From: Synergistaceae bacterium
GTDB taxonomy: Bacteria > Synergistota > Synergistia > Synergistales > Synergistaceae
Direction: 5' to 3'
Assembly: GCA_012513245.1 (NCBI GenBank)
Contig: JAAZCN010000085.1
Location: 1-20,687, forward strand
Length of the DNA: 20,687 nucleotides
This document shows, piece after piece, positions 8,008 to 14,770 of this stretch. Position 1 is the first letter of the stretch, and each line of letters starts with the position of its first letter. Under the pieces are notes generated by a model. The model was not told the origin of the DNA. It ran no database searches and was given only the letters and a program-made list of their open reading frames with translations. Position numbers and translations under genes: made by a program.

Positions 8008-9087
8008 TTGCCAACTTTTGATATTAATAATCTTCTGCTTGACGGTGTAATGAGCAGCGCAAGCGACATACATGTCTGTGCAGGGGCCAAACCGGCTCTT
8101 AGAATAAATGGTGTACTTGCAAGGCGTCCATATTCCGAACCAATTTCGAAAGAAGATATGGACAATGTGATCAACACACTTCTCTCTCCCGAGCAGCTCA
8201 AGAAGTTTAACGAAGAGAGAGAGTTTGATTTCAGCTTCAACTTTTCAAGCGGACCCGATTTCAAGCAACGTTTTAGAGGAAACTTCTCTTTCGAACGCGG
8301 GAATCCTGTCCTTGCACTCAGGATAATTACACCGATAATCAGGTCTGTAAAACAACTCATGCTTCCTGATGAGATCAGGGTCGTCTCTCATAAAAATACC
8401 GGACTGTTCATAGTCACCGGACCTACCGGTTCAGGTAAATCGACGACACTGGCTGCAATGATCCAGGAAATAAATCTTACTCAGGCAAAGCACATAATTA
8501 CAATTGAGGACCCTATCGAATATATCTACGAATCCGCAGAATCTCTGATCCACCAGCGGGAGGTCGGAAGTGACACGAAAAGTTTTTCTGAGGCCCTGCG
8601 GCGCGCAATGAGACAGGATCCCGACGTTATAATGATCGGAGAGCTCAGAGACCTCGAGACTATTTCCGCAGCTGTTACTGCTGCTGAGACAGGTCACCTT
8701 GTCCTTACTACGCTCCACACTCCTGACGCACCTCAAAGTATTGACAGAATAATAGACGTGTTCCCGGCGGGGCAACAGCAGCAGATCAGAATACAGTTGT
8801 CATCGATCCTTATTGGAATACTATCGCAGCAGCTCGTACCCCTTATTACGGAAACAGGGCGAATGGTGGCTACAGAGCTTCTGATAGCAAACAATGCCAT
8901 AAAAAACTATATAAGGGAGGCCAAGACCTCTCAGATCAAAAACTCTATACAGACAGGTTCAGCCCTTGGCATGCACACTATGGACCAGGACCTTGCAAGA
9001 ATGTACAGAGAAGGTCTCATAAGCAGAAAAAATGCTATTGCATATGCTTATGACTTAAAAGATCTTGAAAGATTCATGGGGGATTGA
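8008..9087 (+). CDS. pilT: Type IV pilus retraction ATPase PilT
   Basis: PilT is a cytoplasmic hexameric ATPase that depolymerises the pilus, giving twitching motility and DNA uptake. The 359-residue length is typical. The N-terminus reads Asp-Ile-Asn-Asn-Leu-Leu then Ala-Ser-Asp-Ile-His-Val, as in PilT. Walker A lies at 138-146, the Walker B glutamate is in Met-Ile-Gly-Glu-Leu-Arg-Asp, and the His box is Thr-Gly-His-Leu-Val-Leu-Thr-Thr-Leu-His-Thr. The diagnostic C-terminal Ala-Ile-Lys-Asn-Tyr-Ile-Arg-Glu motif marks PilT rather than PilB, and no zinc-binding cysteines are present. The start is a TTG at 8008. GGAGG at 7994-7998 lies 9 bases upstream, and this start gives the family N-terminus, whereas an upstream in-frame TTG at 7954 would add 18 residues inside pilB. 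Its stop overlaps the next gene by four bases. Confidence 0.95.
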   Translation: MPTFDINNLLLDGVMSSASDIHVCAGAKPALRINGVLARRPYSEPISKEDMDNVINTLLSPEQLKKFNEEREFDFSFNFSSGPDFKQRFRGNFSFERGNPVLALRIITPIIRSVKQLMLPDEIRVVSHKNTGLFIVTGPTGSGKSTTLAAMIQEINLTQAKHIITIEDPIEYIYESAESLIHQREVGSDTKSFSEALRRAMRQDPDVIMIGELRDLETISAAVTAAETGHLVLTTLHTPDAPQSIDRIIDVFPAGQQQQIRIQLSSILIGILSQQLVPLITETGRMVATELLIANNAIKNYIREAKTSQIKNSIQTGSALGMHTMDQDLARMYREGLISRKNAIAYAYDLKDLERFMGD

Positions 9088-9410
9088 GATCCAGAAAAGG
9101 ATCTATGCTTATAGGAGCACTGGCGGCCTGTTTTATTGCCGTTATAACAATTTCCTGCGTTGCTTGCCTGATCCGTAATAGTGAGATGTTTGTATGCACA
9201 TCATGTGAAAAGTTGGAGATCGAGAGGGCAAAGCACGATGCTCTCTCGATCCTTTCTTCGGGTTGTTTACCGGACCCAATAAACTACAAGAACGTCAATG
9301 TTACTTTCGAAGGATCTTCAGAAGACAAAAACATCATTCTCATTATCCAAAAAGAGGGATTCCTTAAAGTCAGGGAATCTTGTGTTGTGTGGCCTAATGA
9401 AGGTTCATAG
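9084..9410 (+). CDS. Putative minor pilin, PilV/GspI position
   Basis: A small protein of 108 residues. A basic start (Arg-Ser-Arg-Lys-Gly) is followed by a hydrophobic helix of about 20 residues (Ser-Met-Leu-Ile-Gly-Ala-Leu-Ala-Ala...), which is the layout of a class III prepilin leader with cleavage after Gly. The glutamate expected at mature position 5 is replaced by glycine, so it would be an atypical minor pilin. The soluble part is short and contains several cysteines. It starts with TTG overlapping the pilT stop (TTGA), with GGGG just upstream. An internal ATG at 9105 is less likely because it would remove the leader. It overlaps the next gene by 14 bases. Position after pilT and before PilW- and PilX-like genes suggests a role in the priming complex at the pilus tip, an inference from gene order only. 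Confidence 0.62.
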   Translation: MRSRKGSMLIGALAACFIAVITISCVACLIRNSEMFVCTSCEKLEIERAKHDALSILSSGCLPDPINYKNVNVTFEGSSEDKNIILIIQKEGFLKVRESCVVWPNEGS

Positions 9411-10347
9411 AAGAGCAGGTTTTTCGCTTATAGAAGTAGTTGTAAGCCTTGCAGTAATGCTGGTGATAATGCCACCGATGCTCTCTACCATGAAGATTGT
9501 AATTAACGAACTGTTCTACAATGTAGAATTTAAGAAGGGCCATACAAGAATAACAAGGACTGAGGCACTTTTAAAAGCACCTCTTTTCTATTGCGGCTTC
9601 GGAATGCAGGCTGATCCTTCAAAATATAAGGAGTCTTTTGGCAGCCAAAAGCATGAACCTTTCAGATGGGAGGGCCCGATAACTGTCCAAAAAGGACCAA
9701 GCGGTTTTGAAAACAGTGAATTGAGGGTTTCCTTTGCAAGACCGAGCAGCACCAGACTTGACCGGATGACACAAAGCGAAACCCCTGAAGGGATACTGAC
9801 TCTTCATAAATTTCCCGAACAGAACGAGTTCGGTGATACTTATTCCAGCAATTCTCCTGACATAAGGAACTGGGTCTTTTTCCCAACGTCATTTCCTCCA
9901 TCTACGCCCTTTTGTATAATGGGTCTTAACGGCAAGGTTATGTCTGTAAAAAATAATATGGGAAGGTCATTCAGTATTTCCGGCGGAGACAGGGTCCATC
10001 ACATGATGGCAATTAGTCTATATTCTAAGGATGACTTTCTCTATACAAAGGATTTTCGTTTTCCAGGTGCACAGCCAAGAATAAAGGGAGTCCTGGACGT
10101 AAGGTTCGATCTTGACATAGAAAAAAAGATCGTGATCGTCTACATCCTTGCAAGAGGTGACAGGCTTTACGATGCACCTCAGGAGATACGTGGGAGAGAA
10201 GAATGGCCTGACGAATATATCCGGCAGTGGGTAGAAAAAGGATCAAGATACAAGTTATTTGCATCAAAAACAGTCTGGTATCTGCCAAACCTGATAGGAA
10301 GCGATCTTATATGCGAAGAGTATGTGAACGCAACGGAAGTGTTCTGA
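9397..10347 (+). CDS. Minor pilin, PilW/GspJ-like
   Basis: A prepilin of 316 residues with an eight-residue leader (Met-Lys-Val-His-Arg-Arg-Ala-Gly). A canonical cleavage region Gly/Phe-Ser-Leu-Ile-Glu with Glu5 and a long hydrophobic helix follow. The large C-terminal globular part has no family I can name by eye. The size and the position in a minor-pilin trio match PilW of type IV pili, or GspJ of type II secretion. ATG 9397 is chosen because it places the leader at the correct length, while upstream in-frame starts lie inside the preceding gene. It overlaps the genes on both sides, by 14 bases upstream and 37 downstream. Minor pilins of this type form the tip complex that starts fibre assembly, and some carry adhesive function. 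Confidence 0.8.
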   Translation: MKVHRRAGFSLIEVVVSLAVMLVIMPPMLSTMKIVINELFYNVEFKKGHTRITRTEALLKAPLFYCGFGMQADPSKYKESFGSQKHEPFRWEGPITVQKGPSGFENSELRVSFARPSSTRLDRMTQSETPEGILTLHKFPEQNEFGDTYSSNSPDIRNWVFFPTSFPPSTPFCIMGLNGKVMSVKNNMGRSFSISGGDRVHHMMAISLYSKDDFLYTKDFRFPGAQPRIKGVLDVRFDLDIEKKIVIVYILARGDRLYDAPQEIRGREEWPDEYIRQWVEKGSRYKLFASKTVWYLPNLIGSDLICEEYVNATEVF

Positions 10348-10910
10348 TCACGGTCATTATGTTTTCTACCGCTTTACTTACCATGGCTCTGCTTTATTTT
10401 GCATCATCCAGCAAAATCGTTGATTTCTTAAACTGGAAGCATCTTCTGTTGAAAAGGGAAAACGCCGCAGTGCAGGCGGAAGCAATAACCAAATACTGGT
10501 TTTGTTCTTATGCTTCAGTAGAAGGAGCTATAGATCCTTCGGAGTTTATTTTAGGAGCCGAGCCCAAAGTAGATCCTTATCTTGATATCCCTGACGACCT
10601 TCTTGCTGAGCTTGAAAGCAAGAATAGAGATATCACAATAGAGGCAAAGATCATTGATCAGAATTACAGTGATTCCTTTGTACCTGAAGCAGCTGTTTTG
10701 AATGTTCCCAAAGGTAGACCCTCAAAGCTTCTTCTCATGCAGGACGAAGGAAGTCAGGACATATGCTTCGTTAAAAGGTATTCAATAAGGATAACCTCTG
10801 CATATTCAGAAACAGAAGACGAGCCCTTTGTTCTCTCTGAAAATCTCATGGTGCTTAAGGAACCCTCAGGAGCAATACGTGTGATCCCCTTATATACAAA
10901 AAAACAATAG
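10311..10910 (+). CDS. Putative minor pilin, PilX-like
   Basis: The product has 199 residues. The N-terminus is Met-Arg-Arg-Val-Cys-Glu-Arg-Asn-Gly, then Ser-Val-Leu-Ile-Thr-Val-Ile-Met-Phe and a hydrophobic helix. This resembles PilX-type minor pilins, which usually read Gly-Ala/Ser-Val-Leu-Ile and often lack glutamate at position 5, as here. The remainder is acidic and not recognised. ATG 10311 is chosen because it starts the short leader. It lies 37 bases inside the preceding minor-pilin gene, with a weak AGGA upstream. It is the last gene of the pil operon. The order PilV-like, PilW-like, PilX-like matches the Pseudomonas minor-pilin operon, but no pilY1 adhesin gene follows. Confidence 0.65.
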   Translation: MRRVCERNGSVLITVIMFSTALLTMALLYFASSSKIVDFLNWKHLLLKRENAAVQAEAITKYWFCSYASVEGAIDPSEFILGAEPKVDPYLDIPDDLLAELESKNRDITIEAKIIDQNYSDSFVPEAAVLNVPKGRPSKLLLMQDEGSQDICFVKRYSIRITSAYSETEDEPFVLSENLMVLKEPSGAIRVIPLYTKKQ

Positions 10911-10916
10911 TAAGTA

Positions 10917-10946
10917 AAGACAAACAAGCTTTCTATATGTTATGAT
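10917..10946 (+). promoter_or_regulatory. Candidate promoter upstream of efp
   Basis: AAGACA (10917-10922) and TATGAT (10941-10946) are 18 bases apart, four and five of six matches to the housekeeping consensus. It lies in the 103-base gap between the pil operon and efp, where a new transcription unit is expected. No clear terminator is seen in the same gap, so read-through from pil is possible. Confidence 0.4.
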
Positions 10947-11013
10947 AATACGGCGTATTCAAGGCAAATGTATGCGCATGTTGTTTTGTGAGAGAGTACA
11001 GGGAGGTTTTTCA

Positions 11014-11589
11014 ATGGCACAAGTTGTGGACACTAGCGATTTTCGTCCCGGATTAAAGATCAAGTGGGAAGGCGGGATGTGGATCATTCTTGAATGTTCC
11101 CATCACAAGATGGGAAGAGGAGGCGCTATAGTAAGAAGCAAGCTCCGCAACCTTGAGACCGGGTCCTCAGTTGATCAGTCTTTTAAGTCAGGAGAACGTT
11201 TTGAAAGAATAATTTTTGATGAAAGACCTGCCCAGTACCAGTACAAAGATGGAGACAGCTATGTTTTTATGGACATGGAGTCATATGACCAGGTATACCT
11301 TACAGAGGATATGCTGGGGGACGCAGTAAAATACCTGATAGATGACCTTGAAGCAAGTTTTGATATGTACGAAGAACGGGTCATGGGTATTGAACTTCCA
11401 ACTTCGGTTGCAATGCAGATAACGGATACACCTCCCTCCTTTAAGGGAGATACAGCTTCAGGCGGCGGCAAACCTGCCACTACGGAGACAGGTCTTGTCA
11501 TCACGGTTCCGTTCTTTGTTGAGAACGGTGAGACAGTCCTCGTTGATACGAGGACAGGGGAATACCTTGAAAGAGCAAAGAAATCATAA
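11014..11589 (+). CDS. efp: Translation elongation factor P
   Basis: EF-P binds between the P and E sites of stalled ribosomes and promotes peptide bonds in polyproline stretches. The 191-residue product has the full three-domain layout: an N-terminal KOW-like domain beginning Asp-Phe-Arg-Pro-Gly, an OB domain, and a C-terminal OB domain with Asp-Thr-Arg-Thr-Gly-Glu-Tyr near the end. ATG 11014 has GGGAGG about 7 bases upstream. An in-frame start at 10942 is rejected because it adds 24 unlike residues. At the domain-I loop tip, where E. coli has Pro-Gly-Lys-Gly, this protein reads Met-Gly-Arg-Gly, so Arg35 stands at the position of the modified Lys34. As I recall it, Thermus EF-P has a similar loop. 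The usual lysine modification by EpmA cannot apply. Confidence 0.95.
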   Translation: MAQVVDTSDFRPGLKIKWEGGMWIILECSHHKMGRGGAIVRSKLRNLETGSSVDQSFKSGERFERIIFDERPAQYQYKDGDSYVFMDMESYDQVYLTEDMLGDAVKYLIDDLEASFDMYEERVMGIELPTSVAMQITDTPPSFKGDTASGGGKPATTETGLVITVPFFVENGETVLVDTRTGEYLERAKKS

Positions 11590-11602
11590 GGGAGGGATCC
11601 GA

Positions 11603-12007
11603 ATGAGCGCACGGGAAAAGATAGCGTACCTAAGAGGATTGATAGACGGGCAGAAGGTAGCGGACACGCCTGAAAAGGAAAAATTTTTTGCTGCATTGGT
11701 AGACACCCTTGATTCTTTGGCAGAGGCGATGGAAAACCACGAAGAAGTCCATAATGAGCTCAACGATTACCTTGAACAGCTTGATGAGGATGTAAGTGAA
11801 CTTGAGGATGATCTCGACGTACTTCTTGAAGATGAGTATGATGATGAAAATGACGACGATTATGAAGACTTTGATGAAGAAGAGTACGCCTCTGTAACAT
11901 GTCCCGAATGCGGGAAGGATTTCTATTATGAACCGGCAGCCTATGAGGAAGATGAAGATCTTCTCTGTCCCCATTGCGGGAAACCTTTCAAATATCCTGA
12001 AAATTAA
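11603..12007 (+). CDS. CD1247-like acidic zinc-ribbon protein
   Basis: A cytoplasmic protein of 134 residues with three parts. The first is a helical N-terminal domain (about 1-65) that begins Glu-Lys-Ile-Ala-Tyr-Leu-Arg-Gly-Leu, resembling the CD1247 N-terminal domain of clostridial proteins. The second is a very acidic linker (about 60-96, mostly Asp and Glu). The third is a C-terminal zinc ribbon with CPEC at 100-103 and CPHC at 122-125. No enzymatic function is known to me, and the zinc ribbon and helices suggest a protein- or nucleic-acid-binding accessory. ATG 11603 has GGGAGGG at about 6 bases and lies 13 bases after the efp stop, so it is probably co-transcribed with efp. Similar genes in Firmicutes often lie near efp and the Asp23 gene, as here. 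Confidence 0.75.
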   Translation: MSAREKIAYLRGLIDGQKVADTPEKEKFFAALVDTLDSLAEAMENHEEVHNELNDYLEQLDEDVSELEDDLDVLLEDEYDDENDDDYEDFDEEEYASVTCPECGKDFYYEPAAYEEDEDLLCPHCGKPFKYPEN

Positions 12008-12066
12008 ATTCACCGCATAAAATAAAAATTCATTACATTTAGTTGTCGATAAGGAGGAATAACCGC

Positions 12067-12549
12067 ATGGTCGCGAATAATAAAGAGGACTTTGTAGTAA
12101 GCGATGCCGGCGAAAACGAAGAAGTCGGAACAGGGACCACTATCGATCAGTCTAACCTTGAAGGCAAGATCCGGATCTCGGAGGACGTCATAGCTCAGCT
12201 TGCCACAAAAGCTCTGAACAGCGTTGAAGGTGTTACTCCGGCAAATCCGGGCCTCATGGCTAACCTTCGTCTTGGAAGAAAAACGGTCAACGGTGTAAGA
12301 ATAACTATCTCTGACGGTGAAACACCGGAGATAGTTGTAGATGCATATATTGCTGTCAAGTACGGGCTTCGCATCCCTGATGTTTGCTGGGATGTGCAGG
12401 AGGCAGTAAAGGAACAGATAGAACGATTTACAGGCTACACTATCAAAGGAGTCAATGTGTACGTCCAGGGAGTTACATTTGGGGAGAAAAAAGAACAAGC
12501 CGCCCCTGAACCTAAGGTCGTTTACAACTCATTTACCGAAGAGGCCTGA
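12067..12549 (+). CDS. Asp23/Gls24 family envelope stress protein
   Basis: The product has 160 residues and belongs to the Asp23/Gls24 (alkaline shock) family. The signature includes Gly-Lys-Ile-Arg-Ile-Ser-Glu-Asp-Val-Ile, then Ala-Leu-Asn-Ser-Val-Glu-Gly-Val, followed by an Ile-Val-Val-Asp-Ala-Tyr-Ile-Ala-Val-Lys-Tyr-Gly strand and the closing Val-Asn-Val-Tyr-Val-Gln-Gly-Val segment. In Staphylococcus, Asp23 is held at the membrane by AmaP and is linked to cell-wall homeostasis, and the exact role here is unknown. ATG 12067 is supported by AAGGAGG 9 bases upstream, while an in-frame TTG at 12043 precedes that site. The protein itself has no membrane helix. The next gene encodes a small two-helix membrane protein that could serve as its anchor. 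A gene of this family upstream of nusB is a common arrangement in Firmicutes and relatives. Confidence 0.9.
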   Translation: MVANNKEDFVVSDAGENEEVGTGTTIDQSNLEGKIRISEDVIAQLATKALNSVEGVTPANPGLMANLRLGRKTVNGVRITISDGETPEIVVDAYIAVKYGLRIPDVCWDVQEAVKEQIERFTGYTIKGVNVYVQGVTFGEKKEQAAPEPKVVYNSFTEEA

Positions 12550-12570
12550 TCTAACTTAAATTATCGAAGG

Positions 12571-12600
12571 AGGCCGGTTTCCTGAACGAGAAACCGGCCT
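12571..12600 (+). terminator. Strong hairpin between asp23-like gene and next gene
   Basis: An 11-bp perfect stem (12571-12581 with 12590-12600) with an 8-base loop is rich in GC. Only TTCT follows instead of a U-tract, so it may be a leaky terminator, a Rho-independent attenuator or an RNA-processing stem. It lies only 22 bases before the next start codon. Confidence 0.5.
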
Positions 12601-12622
12601 TCTAGATCAAGAGGTGAAAAAT

Positions 12623-13096
12623 ATGCTCTTTTTATGGACAACGACCAAGATCGGTAAAATTTGGATCGATGGAGACTCATTTCGCCAGATCATTTCCAAA
12701 AGACTGCCGGAAGGTTTTTACTGTCAGGAGATTTCTTTTATCGGGGATCAAAGCCTTTTAAATGTTTATATTACCCTGCCGGAGGGTCATAACGAAGAGG
12801 ACAAAGTAAGACTGGATAAGAAATTCAACGACATCTTCACTAAGTCAGGAATGGAGGTCCATATAAACTGGATCAAAATAGCACCTCAGGACAATCCTAA
12901 AATTAATCCCGTCTGGACGATGCCATTATTTTGGGCCGGCGCTGCCTCTGGCCTAACTGCACTCGTTCACCTTGGGCTCAAGGGTATCCTGTGGTCCCTT
13001 TTTGCTGCGATAACAGGCTATGGTGTAGCTTGGATATTGATCACCGAGGACGGCAAAAAACAAGTTTCAGCTCTGATGAAACAATTCAGGAGATGA
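12623..13096 (+). CDS. Unrecognised two-helix membrane protein
   Basis: The product has 157 residues and I do not recognise its family. It has a soluble N-terminal part of about 90 residues with an alternating strand/helix pattern, then two closely spaced membrane segments at about 96-115 and 120-140 joined by a short Gly-Leu-Lys-Gly turn, and a basic C-terminal tail. ATG 12623 is chosen because AGAGGTG lies 6 bases upstream. A GTG at 12614 would overlap that site. It sits between the Asp23-family gene and nusB. In Firmicutes, Asp23-family genes are often followed by small membrane proteins (AmaP or DUF2273), so a membrane anchor or partner role is an attractive guess without direct evidence. 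Two transmembrane helices after a soluble domain differ from AmaP, whose helices are N-terminal. Confidence 0.6.
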   Translation: MLFLWTTTKIGKIWIDGDSFRQIISKRLPEGFYCQEISFIGDQSLLNVYITLPEGHNEEDKVRLDKKFNDIFTKSGMEVHINWIKIAPQDNPKINPVWTMPLFWAGAASGLTALVHLGLKGILWSLFAAITGYGVAWILITEDGKKQVSALMKQFRR

Positions 13097-13099
13097 TTT

Positions 13100-13534
13100 T
13101 TGAATATGTCGTTAAAGTCACAAATGCGTCACAGATCGCGTGAAATTGCGCTCCAGCTTATTTACCAACTTGATGTAAGACCTTCTGCAAATATAGATGA
13201 AGCCATTGAACTCTATCCTTCTGAGGATGAGCCTGATGGTGTATTTGATTATGCGTGTGAGCTGGTAAGAGGAGTAATGGAGAATATGGATGCTATCTCA
13301 GACCTGCTGAGGGAAAACATTATAGGCTGGAGGCCGGAAAGAATGGTTGCCGTTGACAAAGTTGCCATCTCACTGGCTCTTTATGAGGGGATCATATCTA
13401 AAAAAGTGCCGATCGCAGTTTCAATTTCTGAAGCAGTTAAGCTTGCAAAAGTTTTTGGCACTGAAGAATCCGGTCGTTTCGTGAACGGAGTTCTGGGGAG
13501 AATAGTCCGAAAGGAAGAGTTTCTCTCGAACTGA
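13100..13534 (+). CDS. nusB: Transcription antitermination factor NusB
   Basis: NusB pairs with NusE (ribosomal protein S10), binds boxA RNA and supports antitermination of rRNA operons. The 144-residue product is of typical size, all helical, and starts with the family motif Arg-Ser-Arg-Glu-Ile-Ala-Leu-Gln-Leu-Ile-Tyr-Gln-Leu-Asp. The C-terminal block Ala-Val-Ser-Ile-Ser-Glu-Ala-Val-Lys-Leu-Ala-Lys, then Gly-Arg-Phe-Val-Asn-Gly-Val-Leu-Gly is diagnostic. AGGAG at 13088-13092 is 7 bases from TTG 13100 but 13 bases from the in-frame ATG 13106, so I favour the TTG start. The two differ by only two residues. The gene starts 3 bases after the preceding stop, and xseA follows after 6 bases, a conserved nusB-xseA pairing. 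Confidence 0.93.
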   Translation: MNMSLKSQMRHRSREIALQLIYQLDVRPSANIDEAIELYPSEDEPDGVFDYACELVRGVMENMDAISDLLRENIIGWRPERMVAVDKVAISLALYEGIISKKVPIAVSISEAVKLAKVFGTEESGRFVNGVLGRIVRKEEFLSN

Positions 13535-13540
13535 GCAGCC

Positions 13541-14770
13541 ATGTTTAAATACGAAAAAGATGCTATATTTACAGTAGATGAGGTCACAAACAAGATCCGT
13601 GAAGCAATATACGCTTCCGGTGAACTTCAGAATATCTCCGTAAAGGGAGAACTCCTTGGATTCAAAAAACACTCCAGCGGTCATGCATATTTTACAATAA
13701 TCGGTACTGAGGCACGGATATCCTGTGTTCTCTTCCGTTCAAATGCTTCCTCTGTTATCCTCTGGCCAAAAGACGGGGATGAGGTGCTTGTTCGCGGCAA
13801 GGTTGATGTTTACGCAGCGAGAGGCTCATATCAGATATATGCCACGTCTCTTCTGCCGCTTGGCGAAGGGGCAAAAGCAAGGGCCAAAGAGATGCTGTTT
13901 AAACGGCTTACAGCAGAGGGGATCTTTGATATCAGACATAAGAGGGAACTTCCTCTTTTCCCCGGGAAAGTAGCTGTTATCACCTCACCAACAAGCGCAG
14001 CGGTACAGGATGTAATAAAGATCGCATCCCTGAGATATCCCGCTTCAGAGCTGCTTGTCATCCCCAGTCTTATGCAGGGAGCAGGAGCATCTTCGGAGAT
14101 AACGGAAGCTTTCTCAAAATGCTCCTCTTTGAAGGACATCTCTCTCGTTATGCTGGTAAGAGGCGGAGGAAGCAGGGATGACCTCGATACTTTTGACGGC
14201 GAGGAAGTTGTCAGAGCTATCCGATCCTGTCCGGTTCCTGTAATAACAGGGCTTGGTCATCAAATTGACAAGACCCTCTCCGACCTGGCCGCGGATGCCT
14301 ACGCACCAACACCTTCCGGTGCGGCAGAAAGAGTATTCCCGGATTCCAAAGAACTCTCCACTTATCTTAAAAATTCGATGAGATCGATGCATGCCCATAT
14401 AAACAAGAGAACTGCAAAGATAAGCTCGGACCTGACTGATTCAAAGAGAAGGCTTATCTTCAGCATTACCAGGGGAGTATGTCTCCCAGCTTCTGAATAT
14501 TTGAACAATGCGCTTAGTTCCCTCACATCAAATGTCACATTTAAACTTTCAGAGGCAGAGGCGAAACTCTCTTCCGCAGCGGGAGCACTAAACAACCTTT
14601 CCCCGCTGACTGTAATGTCAAGGGGCTTCACGATATGCAGGGACTCTGAAGGAAATATGATCAAGGATGTCTCTTCACTTTCAGAGCGTCAAAAAGTAGA
14701 TATATATTTCAGAGACGGATATGCGGATGCAGAGATAAAAAGCATATCCGGTAAACCGACATTACCTTGA
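13541..14770 (+). CDS. xseA: Exodeoxyribonuclease VII large subunit
   Basis: XseA is the catalytic subunit of exonuclease VII, which cuts single-stranded DNA from both ends. The 409-residue product has an N-terminal OB-fold (about 8-105), the catalytic domain (about 130-330) and a C-terminal helical region. The residues equivalent to those required in E. coli are present: Asp157 in the Ile-Thr-Ser-Pro-Thr-Ser segment, Arg207 before Gly-Gly-Gly-Ser, and His240 with Asp243. The block after His240 reads Gln-Ile-Asp where most relatives have Glu-x-Asp. The protein is shorter than E. coli XseA (about 456), mainly in the C-terminal helical part that recruits XseB. No XseB-like frame follows, although the genes are usually adjacent. 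The start ATG lies 6 bases after the nusB stop and has a poor ribosome site, suggesting translational coupling. Confidence 0.93.
   Translation: MFKYEKDAIFTVDEVTNKIREAIYASGELQNISVKGELLGFKKHSSGHAYFTIIGTEARISCVLFRSNASSVILWPKDGDEVLVRGKVDVYAARGSYQIYATSLLPLGEGAKARAKEMLFKRLTAEGIFDIRHKRELPLFPGKVAVITSPTSAAVQDVIKIASLRYPASELLVIPSLMQGAGASSEITEAFSKCSSLKDISLVMLVRGGGSRDDLDTFDGEEVVRAIRSCPVPVITGLGHQIDKTLSDLAADAYAPTPSGAAERVFPDSKELSTYLKNSMRSMHAHINKRTAKISSDLTDSKRRLIFSITRGVCLPASEYLNNALSSLTSNVTFKLSEAEAKLSSAAGALNNLSPLTVMSRGFTICRDSEGNMIKDVSSLSERQKVDIYFRDGYADAEIKSISGKPTLP

Noticed and set aside
1609..10910. Type II secretion operon instead of type IV pilus
   Set aside because: The pilM-N-O order, a PilT-type retraction ATPase with its C-terminal motif, and upstream major pilins point to type IV pili; no GspF-GspG cluster is present.
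10942..11013. N-terminal extension of EF-P by 24 residues
   Set aside because: No ribosome site precedes it, the residues do not match EF-P, and GGGAGG precedes ATG 11014.
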